Notes: generated from the letters alone by a model not told the origin. Positions 8,808-17,275 are shown, counted from the first letter of the stretch. The stretch: DNA of 35,931 bases from Alcaligenaceae bacterium (GCA_013205565.1 JABMMM010000187.1:1-35931); one strand, 5' to 3'. Made by a program: numbers and translations.

Positions 8808-8836
8808 AAATTAAACAATAAATGTAGTGAATGCAA
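8808..8836 (-). promoter_or_regulatory. Predicted promoter of the fpr-tetR-enamidase operon
   Basis: On the minus strand TTGCAT (8836-8831), a 17-bp spacer and TAATTT (8813-8808) make a plausible sigma-70 promoter about 75 bp before the fpr start. The -35 hexamer lies inside the left dyad at 8823-8838, so a bound repressor would cover it. Found by eye only. Confidence 0.45.
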
Positions 8837-8838
8837 CA
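8823..8838. promoter_or_regulatory. Left operator-like dyad
   Basis: TGTAGTGAATGCAACA is an imperfect inverted repeat and matches the right-hand dyad at 13 of 16 positions. Centre-to-centre spacing is 22 bp, about two DNA turns, so bound proteins would sit on one face. It overlaps the predicted minus-strand promoter. The likely ligand is the TetR protein encoded at 7296-7961. Confidence 0.6.
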
Positions 8839-8844
8839 CTAAAT

Positions 8845-8860
8845 TGTAGCAAATGCTACA
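8845..8860. promoter_or_regulatory. Right operator-like dyad
   Basis: TGTAGCAAATGCTACA is a perfect 6-4-6 inverted repeat in the 198-bp divergent gap between fpr and the 6-hydroxynicotinate reductase gene. It is probably the main regulator site controlling the plus-strand catabolic operon. I saw no convincing -35/-10 pair for the plus strand. Confidence 0.65.
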
Positions 8861-8929
8861 TTAAATGTTAGCCTTGTGTTGTAATTTAACCAACGATTAA
8901 AAGGCAATAAGCCTTCAAACCGCCGCGAC

Positions 8930-10519
8930 ATGACCGAACACACAAAAACCGACGGGCTGTCTGCACAGCAGTCCGAAACAGAGAAAGAGGCGACTGCGGG
9001 AGTGTCGGCAGGGCAGTCGCGCGCCTCAGGCGCAGTCAAGATTGAATGCAACGCGTGTCCAGTGTTGTGCCAGATCAGCGCCGGGCGCACAGGCGCCTGC
9101 GATCGGTATGCCAACCAAGAGGGAGTTTTGATTCGGGTCGACCCCGTGGTGGTGCTCAAGCGCGCCTTGCAGTCGGCTGAGCCTACCTTAGTGCCCTTTG
9201 CGCCCAGTGCCTCTGACGACGCGTGGGGCGGGGATCTGATGCACACCAATGAGGTCTTCATCACGGGCGTGGGATCGTCAACGACCTACCCAGATTACAA
9301 GCCAGCGCCGTTTATTGTGGGCTCGCAAATAGACGGCGTCGATATGGTGACCGTCGTGACCGAAGGTATCTTTAGTTACTGCAGCTTAAAAGTCAAAATT
9401 GACACTGACCGCTATTTGGGACCAGAGCAGGCCAACGTGCTGTGCCGCGGCGAGGTGGTTGGCCACGTCACGACCGCCGAGTACGGTTCGCAGATGCTCT
9501 CTTTAGGCGGCGTTCATCACTTAACCGGTGGCAGCAAAAAAGAAGGCCGCATCACAATGGAACTGATGCAGGCGCTTGGTAACAAAGCGGCGGCTGAGTT
9601 GAGTATCGAGGGTGGTGCCACCCTTGTGATTCAGGCTGGGTGTGCGCCCATTGTCAATGGCGTGGTCGAACAGCGCATGCGGGTGGGTTGCGGCTCGGCC
9701 GCGATTGGTATTTTTGCGCAACAATTTTTTGAGCTGGCCGATGAGGTCGTGGTGGTTGACGATCACATCACAGGTGTCTTGACCGAACACCAGGCGGGGT
9801 GTTGCTTGAACATGCCCGCCTCGGGGATCAGCATACGCGGGCGCCGCTCGACGCCTGGACGATACTTTCAAGTGGCGAACCCTGGTACCGGCTGGGGGGG
9901 AACAGATATTTCAGACCCCTTGGCGATCATTGAAAAGTGGGATCCTAAGCGCGCCTGGCCCGGTTTGCGCTTACTCATGACCTCGACCACCGGCGAGCAT
10001 GCTGCCTGGTATGTGCTCGATGAACAGCTCAGTCCCGTGCAGCAGCCGATGCCCGAGGCGGTGCAGGACGTGATCGACCGTATTGGCGAAAACTGCGAAC
10101 CATCGCTAACTACCGTATTGTTTTTAGGTGGGGCCGGAGGCAGTTTGCGAGCGGGTGTCACCGACAACCCAGTGCGACTCACGCGTGCAATTAAAAAAGC
10201 CTTGGTCAATGTGACCTGCGGCGGTGCACCCGCTTATGTCTGGCCCGGAGGGGGGATCACTGTCATGGTCGATGTTTTGCGCATGCCCGACAACAGCTTT
10301 GGCACGGTGCCCACGCCGGCGATCGTCGCGCCCTTTGAATTCAGCATGCGTGCCGACGAATTCAAGCGGCTCGGAGGGCATATCGCTTATGTGCGGCCGC
10401 TGCAAGAGGTGTTGCAGCGTGGCGCCTGGCATCACGATGGCGCACCCACTGCGCGCAAGTGGGTGGTACAGCCAACAGAAAACGCGTGGCCTTTGGGCCA
10501 GCCACCCCTGCTTGGATAA
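8930..10519 (+). CDS. 6-hydroxynicotinate reductase-like iron-sulfur protein
   Basis: A 529-residue protein resembling proteins annotated as 6-hydroxynicotinate reductase, the ferredoxin-dependent enzyme that reduces 6-hydroxynicotinate to 1,4,5,6-tetrahydro-6-oxonicotinate. A low-complexity polar N-terminus (1-37) precedes a four-cysteine motif, Cys40, Cys43, Cys47 and Cys57 (IECNACPVLC, TGACDRYAN), likely to bind a [4Fe-4S] cluster. The rest has conserved Gly-rich and Cys motifs (IQAGCAPIVNG, MRVGCGSAAIG, HQAGCCLNMPASG, FLGGAGGSLRAGVT). No signal peptide, so cytoplasmic. It is the first gene of the plus-strand operon and 5 bp before the next gene. No good Shine-Dalgarno precedes ATG 8930, so a start further downstream but before Cys40 is possible. 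Family assignment is from memory of sequence; activity is inferred. Confidence 0.82.
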   Translation: MTEHTKTDGLSAQQSETEKEATAGVSAGQSRASGAVKIECNACPVLCQISAGRTGACDRYANQEGVLIRVDPVVVLKRALQSAEPTLVPFAPSASDDAWGGDLMHTNEVFITGVGSSTTYPDYKPAPFIVGSQIDGVDMVTVVTEGIFSYCSLKVKIDTDRYLGPEQANVLCRGEVVGHVTTAEYGSQMLSLGGVHHLTGGSKKEGRITMELMQALGNKAAAELSIEGGATLVIQAGCAPIVNGVVEQRMRVGCGSAAIGIFAQQFFELADEVVVVDDHITGVLTEHQAGCCLNMPASGISIRGRRSTPGRYFQVANPGTGWGGTDISDPLAIIEKWDPKRAWPGLRLLMTSTTGEHAAWYVLDEQLSPVQQPMPEAVQDVIDRIGENCEPSLTTVLFLGGAGGSLRAGVTDNPVRLTRAIKKALVNVTCGGAPAYVWPGGGITVMVDVLRMPDNSFGTVPTPAIVAPFEFSMRADEFKRLGGHIAYVRPLQEVLQRGAWHHDGAPTARKWVVQPTENAWPLGQPPLLG

Positions 10520-10524
10520 GCGAG

Positions 10525-11409
10525 ATGGAGCCGACCTTACAAGAACTGCCGCAAGGGCGCCGCCATTTTCAGCACGGACCCATTGACATCATCGCGTACG
10601 CTGAAGGTGACGCGGCGAGTGTTGCGCGCGCACACGAGGCAGCCTGGCACAGATTTGGTCAAATCCTGCCCGAGTTAGTGTGCGAACTCACTGAGCTTCG
10701 CAGGCCGGTGCTCTGCCCGGTCGCGTTAAAGGGCCCCATCGCGCAGTTGATGTGGCAAGCGTGCAAGGACTGCTTAATCGAAGCGGATTCCGAGGCGTTT
10801 TTAACTCCCATGGCTGCAGTGGCGGGTTCGGTTGCGCAAGATTTAAGCGCCTGTTATCACGTGCCGGGGATCCGACGCGCTTGGCTCAACAATGGTGGGG
10901 ATATCGCGTTGTATCTCACCGAAGATACCGCTGTTTCGGTGGGGCTGTTTGCTGATCTGGCGCGCTTTGACGAGACCCAACTCGTGGCTGGCGTACAGAC
11001 CGATGCCGTGTTTGAGGTCAGACATGGAATGGGGATTGGCGGTATCGCAACGAGCGGCTGGCGCGGTAGAAGTTTTTCGTTAGGGATCGCCGATAGCGTG
11101 ACCGTCTTTGCCGCGAGTGCGTCGCAGGCTGACGCAGCCGCAACCGTGATTGCCAATGCGGTCAACGTGGTGGATGCGCGCATCGGTCGCGAACCTGCAG
11201 CGACGCTCAAAGACGACTCTGACCTCGGGCAGCGTCTGGTGACAGTGGCCGTTCCCGAGCTCAGCCAAGAACAAGTCCGCAGTGCGCTTGAGGCGGGTCT
11301 AAAAAAAGCACACACGCTCAGGCAGAACGGTTTAATCTGTGCCAGTGTTTTAAGTTGTCAGGGGTGGTTTGTCAGTACCGAAACCACTCGCATCCAACGT
11401 CTGTCCTAG
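10525..11409 (+). CDS. UPF0280 family (ApbE-like fold) protein
   Basis: A 294-residue protein of the UPF0280 family, which shares a fold superfamily with the flavin transferase ApbE; its biochemical role is not established. Family-like motifs are FQHGPIDIIAY near the start, MAAVAGSVAQ, WLNNGGDIALYL, GIGGIATSGWRGRSFSLGIADSVTVFA and DAAATVIANAVNV. The start at 10525 was chosen because it lies just after the upstream stop; a longer frame from 10459 would overlap the reductase. Its place between the 6-hydroxynicotinate reductase gene and an AA_synth gene suggests a part in the reductive step, perhaps handling a flavin cofactor, but this is only inference. Confidence 0.82.
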   Translation: MEPTLQELPQGRRHFQHGPIDIIAYAEGDAASVARAHEAAWHRFGQILPELVCELTELRRPVLCPVALKGPIAQLMWQACKDCLIEADSEAFLTPMAAVAGSVAQDLSACYHVPGIRRAWLNNGGDIALYLTEDTAVSVGLFADLARFDETQLVAGVQTDAVFEVRHGMGIGGIATSGWRGRSFSLGIADSVTVFAASASQADAAATVIANAVNVVDARIGREPAATLKDDSDLGQRLVTVAVPELSQEQVRSALEAGLKKAHTLRQNGLICASVLSCQGWFVSTETTRIQRLS

Positions 11410-11416
11410 GGTCACT

Positions 11417-12001
11417 ATGCAAGCAAATATTCGTAGAATCGTGGTGCAAGTCGACGAGGTCTTGAGCGAAAACGGTCAGGTCGTCGCGCCTGCGACACGG
11501 CGCGCGTTAGCGATGGCTGTCATCGAGAACCCCTATGCTGGGCGTTACGTTGAAAATCTAGACGAACTCATCGCCATCGGCGAGGAATTGGGTGCCTTGC
11601 TTGGCCAACGCTGTGTGCAAGCCTTAGGCATCCAGCCCGCTCAAGCGCAAAGCTACGGCAAGGCGGCCATCGTAGGCGAGGCGGGTGAACTTGAACACGC
11701 GGCCGCACTTTTGCATCCAAAATTGGGCGCGCCCTTGCGCATGGCGGTAGAAAAAGGCGCGGCACTTGTGCCGTCAAGCAAAAAAATGGGCGTGATGGGG
11801 ACGGCGATTGATGTGCCGCTTGGGCATAAAGACGCGGCCTTCGTGCGTAGTCATTTTGACGCGATCGAGGCGCGCGTCACTGACGCACCACGCGCGAACG
11901 AAATCGTTGTCTGTGTGGCGGTAACCGACAGTGGGCGTCCGAAGCCCCGTGTGGGTGGTTTGCAGCATAATGAAATGATCGGAAAAGATGGTTTGCGTTA
12001 A
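11417..12001 (+). CDS. AA_synth (DUF1185) family protein
   Basis: A 194-residue cytoplasmic protein of the family called amino acid synthesis (PF06684/DUF1185), found in Bordetella relatives and alphaproteobacteria; its function is not known. Family-like segments are IRRIVVQVDEVLSENG, AVIENPYAGRYVENL, YGKAAIVGEAGELEHAAALLHP, PSSKKMGVMGTAIDVPLGHKDA and VVCVAVTDSGRPKPRVGG. ATG 11417 was chosen because the longer frame from 11369 overlaps the UPF0280 gene; only 7 bp separate the two genes. Operon position implies a role in the same ring-degradation pathway, possibly an auxiliary hydrolase or isomerase. I cannot assign a reaction. Confidence 0.82.
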   Translation: MQANIRRIVVQVDEVLSENGQVVAPATRRALAMAVIENPYAGRYVENLDELIAIGEELGALLGQRCVQALGIQPAQAQSYGKAAIVGEAGELEHAAALLHPKLGAPLRMAVEKGAALVPSSKKMGVMGTAIDVPLGHKDAAFVRSHFDAIEARVTDAPRANEIVVCVAVTDSGRPKPRVGGLQHNEMIGKDGLR

Positions 12002-12052
12002 TCCTTTATCTTTTGAAAGCTAGGGCTCAAGCCCTTTTAACCGGAGAGTAAG

Positions 12053-13267
12053 ATGAAACAGCACCGACTCAGTCGCTTTGCAAAACTCAGCGTCGCAGTA
12101 ATGACCTTGCTCACTGCCTCGGCAGGTGTGTTGGCGCAAGGTGTCATCAAAATTGGCGAGATCAATAGCTACAAAGCCCAACCCGCGTTTCTTGAGCCCT
12201 ATAAAAAGGGCATGGAACTCGCAATCGAGCAAATTAATGCCGCAGGTGGCTTGAACGGCAAAAAAGTCGAGCTCATCACACGCGACGACAACGCGAACCC
12301 GGGTGACGCTGTGCGGGTCGCCGAAGAATTAGTATCGCGCGATCAGGTTGACGTCTTGACCGGTTCATTTTTGTCGCACATCGGTTTGGCGCTGACTGAT
12401 TTCTCGAAACAAAAGAAGATGTTTTTTTTGGCCAGCGAACCATTGACTGACAAGATTGTGTGGCAAAACGGCCATCGCTATACCTTTAGATTGCGCACCT
12501 CAACGTACATGCAGGTGGCGATGCTTGTGCCAGACGCGGTTGCCATGAAGAAAAAACGCTGGGCGATCGTGTATCCCAATTACGAGTACGGCCAGTCAGC
12601 AGTGGCGAGTTTCAAAGCCTTACTCAAAGCCGCACAACCCGATGTCGAGTTTGTAGCTGAACAGGCACCACCGTTGGGAAAACTTGATGCGGGCAGCGTT
12701 GTGCAAGCTTTGGCTGACGCCAAGCCCGATGCTATTTTCAACGTCTTGTTCGGCGCAGACTTGGCCAAGTTCGTACGAGAAGGCAACACCCGCGGTTTGT
12801 TTAAAGACCGTGAAGTGGTGAGCTTATTAACCGGTGAACCCGAATACCTTGATCCACTTAAAGACGAGACCCCGAATGGCTGGTTAGTCACCGGATATCC
12901 CTGGTATGGCATCAAAACGCCAGAGCACGCCGCGTTTTTGAAAGCGTATCAAGACAAGTTTAAAGACTACCCACGTTTAGGTTCGGTGGTGGGCTACAGC
13001 TCCATCATGTCGCTCGCAGCTGGCATCAAAAAAGCGCAAAGTACCGAGACCGAAAAGCTTGTGACAGCCTTTAAAGGCTTGAGCTTGATGACCCCTTTTG
13101 GCCCGATTACTTACCGTCCCGAGGATCATCAGTCCACCATGGGTAGTTTTGTTGGCCGCACCAAAAACGACGGCGGCAAAGGGGTCATGGTTGATTTTCG
13201 TTTCTTGGACGGCGCTCAGTTCTTACCTTCAGCTGCCGAGGTCAAAAAACTTCGTCCAGCAGAATAA
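12053..13267 (+). CDS. HAAT/Liv-type ABC transporter substrate-binding protein
   Basis: A 404-residue periplasmic binding protein of the type I fold (Peripla_BP_6, LivK-like). A signal peptide with basic start (MKQHRLSRFAK), hydrophobic core and a likely cut after GVLA at about residue 28 directs export. The mature part starts VIKIGEINSYK and has the family segments GMELAIEQINAAGGLNGKKVEL, DDNANPGDAVRVAEEL and WAIVYPNYEYGQSAV. A GGAGAG ribosome-binding site lies about 6 bp before the ATG, in a 51-bp gap after the AA_synth gene. The two genes after it encode the fused permease and ATPase. From context the ligand is probably nicotinate or another N-heterocyclic acid rather than a branched-chain amino acid. 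Confidence 0.92.
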   Translation: MKQHRLSRFAKLSVAVMTLLTASAGVLAQGVIKIGEINSYKAQPAFLEPYKKGMELAIEQINAAGGLNGKKVELITRDDNANPGDAVRVAEELVSRDQVDVLTGSFLSHIGLALTDFSKQKKMFFLASEPLTDKIVWQNGHRYTFRLRTSTYMQVAMLVPDAVAMKKKRWAIVYPNYEYGQSAVASFKALLKAAQPDVEFVAEQAPPLGKLDAGSVVQALADAKPDAIFNVLFGADLAKFVREGNTRGLFKDREVVSLLTGEPEYLDPLKDETPNGWLVTGYPWYGIKTPEHAAFLKAYQDKFKDYPRLGSVVGYSSIMSLAAGIKKAQSTETEKLVTAFKGLSLMTPFGPITYRPEDHQSTMGSFVGRTKNDGGKGVMVDFRFLDGAQFLPSAAEVKKLRPAE

Positions 13268-13299
13268 TGCTTCGCGCTTGATTGCTGGTTGAGTTCTTG

Positions 13300-15192
13300 A
13301 TGGATTTATCTGGCTTTATCGTTCAGTTGCTCAATGGCCTGGCTGGGGCTTCGTCTCTCTTTTTGGTCTCGGCCGGGCTTTCACTGATTTTTGGTGTTAC
13401 GCGAATCGTGAACTTTGCTCACGGTTCTTTTTTTATGGTGGGCATTTATCTTGCCTACACCTTGGTCACACGCTTTGCTGACACGCTCGGCTTTTGGCCG
13501 GCGCTGCTAAGCGCGGCAGTGCTGGTGGGTATGTTGGGTGCTCTGGTCGAGATCACCTTGATGCGCCGCATCTATCGTGCGCCCGAGCTTTTTCAGTTGT
13601 TAGCGACTTTTGCGCTGGTCTTAGTGATCAAAGACGCGGTGCTCTGGCTCTGGGGGCCCGAAGAGCTTCTTGGACCGCGCGCACCGGGTCTAAAAGCGGC
13701 GGTGCAAATTTTAGGGCGTAGTTTTCCGACCTATGATTTGTTTTTAATTGTTGTGGGCCCCGTTTTATTGGGCTTGCTTTGGTTGTTACTCACGCGTACC
13801 CGCTGGGGAACGTTTATTCGGGCTGCGACACAAGATCGCGAGATGGTGGCGGCCCTTGGGGTCAATCAAGCTTGGCTATTTACCAGTGTGTTCGCATTGG
13901 GCGCTCTGTTGGCAGGTTTAGGCGGCGCCCTGCAATTACCGCGTGAACCCGCCAGCCTTGAAATGGACTTGAACACCATTGGCGCGGCCTTTGTGGTGGT
14001 CGTGGTGGGGGGGATGGGGTCGATTCCTGGCGCCTTCATCGCGGCGCTATTGATCGCTGAACTCAAAGCCATTTGTATTTGGTTGGGCGTCGTGAATATA
14101 TTTGGGACTGAGCTCTCATTTTCAAAACTCACGCTTGTTGTTGAGTTTTTGGTGATGGCGTTTGTGCTGGTGCTACGTCCTTGGGGTTTGCTGGGCAAGC
14201 CACAACCTCTGTCACGCCACGCTGCGCACACCGAGGCGCCCTTGCTTGCGCCTACACGCATGACCCTGGCGCTGCAACTTGGGGCGGTGGCGTTGCTGGT
14301 GTTACTACCCTGGTTAACCTCGGCCTCGCCTTACTTCACCGTGTTAAGCATTGATCTGCTGGTGGCTGTGCTGTTTGCCACAAGCCTGCATTTCATTATG
14401 GGTCCCGGCGGCATGCACTCGTTCGGACATGCAGCGTACTTTGGCTTAGGTGCGTACGGCGCCGCTTTATTATTTAAAGCACTCGGTTTGCCGATGGAGT
14501 TTGCGCTGGTGCTCGCGCCACTTGTGGCTGGTTTGGGCGCTGTATTGTTTGGTTGGTTCAGCGTGCGTTTATCGGGTGTGTATTTGGCTATGCTGACGCT
14601 CGCTTTTGCTCAAATCACGTGGGCGGTGGTGTTTCAGTGGGACGCCTTCACCGGCGGGAGCAACGGCTTGACGGGGGTATGGCCAGCCCCGTGGTTGGCG
14701 AACAAACAACGCTATTACTTTTTGACGCTGACCTGCGTGGTGCTAAGCGTTTGGTGTCTCAGGCGCCTGTTGTACGCCCCACTGGGTTACGCCATGCGCG
14801 CAGGTCGTGATTCACCGATGCGAGCCGATGCAATTGGTATCGATGTAAAACGCGTGCAGTGGGTAGCGTTTGTCGTGGCAGGTGTTTTTGCCGGTGTCGC
14901 TGGTGCGCTTTTCGCTTTTTCAAAAGGCAGTATTTCGCCCGAGACCTTGCACGTCAGCCGCTCAGTCGATGGCTTAGTGATGGTTTTGCTCGGAGGCATA
15001 CAAACCTTGGCGGGCCCCATCGTGGGGGCAATCAGTTTTACCTGGTTGCATGACGCGATCGCGCGCAATACAGAGTACTGGCGCGCAATGCTGGGCGGCA
15101 TCATTCTGTTTCTTGTCTTATTGTTTCCGCAGGGCTTGGCTGGTTTTACCCGCAGTGTCAGCCAGCGCTTTTCTCCTAAGGGGCAAACGTGA
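13300..15192 (+). CDS. Fused LivH-LivM type ABC transporter permease
   Basis: A 630-residue inner-membrane protein in which the two permeases of a HAAT system are joined. The LivH-like half (about 1-300) has LIFGVTRIVNFAHGSFFMVG and VVVVGGMGSIPGAFIAALL. A short polar linker (PQPLSRHAAHTEAPLLAP) leads to the LivM-like half (about 325-630) with MGPGGMHSFGHAAYFGLGAYG, AMRAGRDSPMRADAIGID and VLLGGIQTLAGPIVGAI. The ATG at 13300 gives a normal N-terminus; an in-frame TTG at 13282 would add six residues. The end overlaps the ATPase gene by 4 bp (GTGA), so the two are translationally coupled. Substrate is assigned by context only. Confidence 0.93.
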   Translation: MDLSGFIVQLLNGLAGASSLFLVSAGLSLIFGVTRIVNFAHGSFFMVGIYLAYTLVTRFADTLGFWPALLSAAVLVGMLGALVEITLMRRIYRAPELFQLLATFALVLVIKDAVLWLWGPEELLGPRAPGLKAAVQILGRSFPTYDLFLIVVGPVLLGLLWLLLTRTRWGTFIRAATQDREMVAALGVNQAWLFTSVFALGALLAGLGGALQLPREPASLEMDLNTIGAAFVVVVVGGMGSIPGAFIAALLIAELKAICIWLGVVNIFGTELSFSKLTLVVEFLVMAFVLVLRPWGLLGKPQPLSRHAAHTEAPLLAPTRMTLALQLGAVALLVLLPWLTSASPYFTVLSIDLLVAVLFATSLHFIMGPGGMHSFGHAAYFGLGAYGAALLFKALGLPMEFALVLAPLVAGLGAVLFGWFSVRLSGVYLAMLTLAFAQITWAVVFQWDAFTGGSNGLTGVWPAPWLANKQRYYFLTLTCVVLSVWCLRRLLYAPLGYAMRAGRDSPMRADAIGIDVKRVQWVAFVVAGVFAGVAGALFAFSKGSISPETLHVSRSVDGLVMVLLGGIQTLAGPIVGAISFTWLHDAIARNTEYWRAMLGGIILFLVLLFPQGLAGFTRSVSQRFSPKGQT

Positions 15193-16757
15193 GCCTGCTG
15201 GTGGTAAAGGACCTGGGCAAGTCGTTTGGTGGCGTCAAGGCTGTTGACGGGATTTCGTTCGAGATTGACGCGGGCGAACTCTTGGCGCTGATCGGTCCGA
15301 ACGGTGCCGGCAAATCAACTACCTTTAACATGGTCAACGGACAACTCCAGGCGGAGCGTGGATCGATACAGTTTGACGGACAAGAACTGGTTGGACTCGC
15401 CCCTAGGCAGATTTGGCGCTTGGGCGTAGGCCGAACTTTTCAAATTGCCGAAACCTTTTCTTCGCTGACGGTTCTTGAAAATGTACAAATGGCCTTGCTG
15501 TCGCACGCGGGGCAGGTGTTTTCTTTTTTTAAACCAGCGCGAGCGCATGAACGCCAGCGCGCGCTTGAGTTGCTTGATCAAGTTGGTATGGCTTCGCAAG
15601 CAGAGCGCCCCTGCAGCGCGTTAGCCTACAGCGATGTTAAGCGCGTAGAGCTTGCCATTGCGCTGGCAAATTGCCCACGCTTATTGTTGATGGACGAGCC
15701 CACTGCAGGGATGGCACCCAAAGAGCGTCACGCCTTGATGACCCTGACTAAAAAACTAGTCGTCGAGCAAAAGATTGCTGTGCTGTTCACTGAGCACAGC
15801 ATGGATGTAGTGTTCGCGCATGCCGATCGCTTGATTGTTTTAGCGCGAGGCCGCCTGATTGCGCAGGGCGAGGCCCAAGACATTCGCAGACACCCCAAGG
15901 TTCAAGAAGTATATTTTGGTGCTGGCACGACCTTCGAGCAAGCAGTGGGCGCTGCACCGGTCTTAAACAACACGCTCGCAGCTCAGGGTAGCGCAGTCAG
16001 TGCCCAAACCGCGCTCGAGCCCGAGGTCATGGCATCCCCGCTTTTGTCGGTTGCAAGATTGAACGCCTGGTACGGTGCCGCCCATATTTTGTTTGACGTG
16101 AGTTTTCAGGTCAGGCGTGGTGAGGTCGTAGCTTTGATGGGACGCAATGGCGCGGGCAAATCGACCACCATGAAAGCGTTGATGGGCTTGCTAGAAGCGC
16201 GGAGCGGCACCGTGCAGTTTATGGAACGCGATATTTCTAAAGAGGCGGCGCATCGTATTGCGGCCAGTGGCCTGGGCTATGTGCCTGAAGACCGCCGAAT
16301 CTTTACCGATTTAACCGTGCTAGAAAATCTTGAGGTGGGGCGCCAGCCGTCTCGGCACTGGCCGGATGGCTCGCCTGCTCCTGCCTGGACCATTGAGCAA
16401 TTATTTACCTTGTTTCCTAATCTGGGCGAGATGCCCCGACGACCCGGCGGTCAGATGAGTGGCGGTGAGCAACAGATGCTAACGGTCGCGCGCAGTCTGA
16501 TGGGCAATCCCTATCTGGTGCTGCTTGATGAACCCTCTGAGGGCGTTGCTCCGGTGATCGTCGAGCAGATGGTACAAATGATTTTGGCTTTAAAAAAACA
16601 AGGCGTGAGTATTTTGTTGTCTGAGCAAAACTTACACTTCGCACGTTTGGTGTGTGACAGAGCCTACGTGCTTGAAAAAGGGCAGATCCGTTTTAGTGGC
16701 AGTATGGCCGAGCTCGAGGCCAATGAGCACGTCCGACAAACCTACTTGAGCGTCTGA
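15189..16757 (+). CDS. Fused LivG-LivF type ABC transporter ATPase
   Basis: A 522-residue cytoplasmic protein with two ABC ATPase domains in tandem, starting at a GTG coupled to the permease stop. Domain 1 (about 1-245, LivG-like) has Walker A GPNGAGKST and Walker B LLLMDEPTAGMAPKE. Domain 2 (about 280-522, LivF-like) has Walker A GRNGAGKST, signature MSGGEQQ and Walker B LVLLDEPSEG. An Ala/Thr-rich linker separates them. The signature of domain 1 reads LAYSD at residues 145-149, with Ser148 where the family has an almost invariant Gly (LSGGQ type), so one composite ATP site may be weak. It is the last transporter gene, 5 bp before the dehydrogenase small subunit. Confidence 0.93.
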   Translation: MSLLVVKDLGKSFGGVKAVDGISFEIDAGELLALIGPNGAGKSTTFNMVNGQLQAERGSIQFDGQELVGLAPRQIWRLGVGRTFQIAETFSSLTVLENVQMALLSHAGQVFSFFKPARAHERQRALELLDQVGMASQAERPCSALAYSDVKRVELAIALANCPRLLLMDEPTAGMAPKERHALMTLTKKLVVEQKIAVLFTEHSMDVVFAHADRLIVLARGRLIAQGEAQDIRRHPKVQEVYFGAGTTFEQAVGAAPVLNNTLAAQGSAVSAQTALEPEVMASPLLSVARLNAWYGAAHILFDVSFQVRRGEVVALMGRNGAGKSTTMKALMGLLEARSGTVQFMERDISKEAAHRIAASGLGYVPEDRRIFTDLTVLENLEVGRQPSRHWPDGSPAPAWTIEQLFTLFPNLGEMPRRPGGQMSGGEQQMLTVARSLMGNPYLVLLDEPSEGVAPVIVEQMVQMILALKKQGVSILLSEQNLHFARLVCDRAYVLEKGQIRFSGSMAELEANEHVRQTYLSV

Positions 16758-16762
16758 GAGGC

Positions 16763-17275
16763 ATGGTGAATCCGCCCGAATCGTCACCTTGCAGCCTGCT
16801 GGTCAATGGTCAGCAGCACGATCTGTTTTTATCAGGCGAAGCCTCGCTCATGCACGTGCTGCGTAACGATCTGGCCTTAAATAGCCCTAAGTACGGGTGT
16901 GGCCTAGGCCAGTGCGGTGCCTGTACGGTGTTAATTGACGGCGTTGCGGCGCGTGCGTGTGTAGTGCCAGCCCAAGAAGTGCAAGGCCGTGCGATCACCA
17001 CGCTTGAAGGCCTGGGTTCGCGCACTCAATTGCATCCTGTGCAGCAAGCGTTTGTCGACGAACAGGCCGCGCAATGTGGCTACTGCTTAAGCGGCATGAT
17101 TCTGATGACGGTCTCTTTGTTGGCGCACACCCCTGAGCCAAGTGAGATCGAGATTCGTAACGCCCTCGCCGGTAATTTTTGTCGCTGCGGCACGCACGTT
17201 GAAATCCTAAGTGCGGTTAAGCGTGCAGCCCTGCTCATGCAAAAAGCAAAAGAGCACGCCCATGGCACGCCTTAA
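16763..17275 (+). CDS. Molybdenum hydroxylase 2Fe-2S subunit (nicotinate dehydrogenase small subunit-like)
   Basis: A 170-residue electron-transfer subunit of the xanthine dehydrogenase family, similar in layout to NicA. The plant-type [2Fe-2S] domain carries Cys46, Cys51, Cys54 and Cys66 (YGCGLGQCGACTV). The helical second domain carries Cys105, Cys108, Cys140 and Cys142 (CGYC and NFCRCG). It passes electrons from the molybdenum site of the large subunit to the haems. The end overlaps the large subunit by 14 bp. The probable reaction is nicotinate hydroxylation at C6, given the 6-hydroxynicotinate reductase gene in the same operon; other N-heterocycles are possible. Confidence 0.92.
   Translation: MVNPPESSPCSLLVNGQQHDLFLSGEASLMHVLRNDLALNSPKYGCGLGQCGACTVLIDGVAARACVVPAQEVQGRAITTLEGLGSRTQLHPVQQAFVDEQAAQCGYCLSGMILMTVSLLAHTPEPSEIEIRNALAGNFCRCGTHVEILSAVKRAALLMQKAKEHAHGTP

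Noticed and set aside
8900-8915. AAGGC/GCCTT small hairpin before the 6-hydroxynicotinate reductase start
   Set aside because: Only a 5-bp stem; no sign of a riboswitch or attenuator around it.
9521-10435. Several 100- to 116-residue minus-strand frames inside the 6-hydroxynicotinate reductase gene
   Set aside because: Antisense shadows of a well-conserved coding region; no ribosome-binding sites or family motifs.
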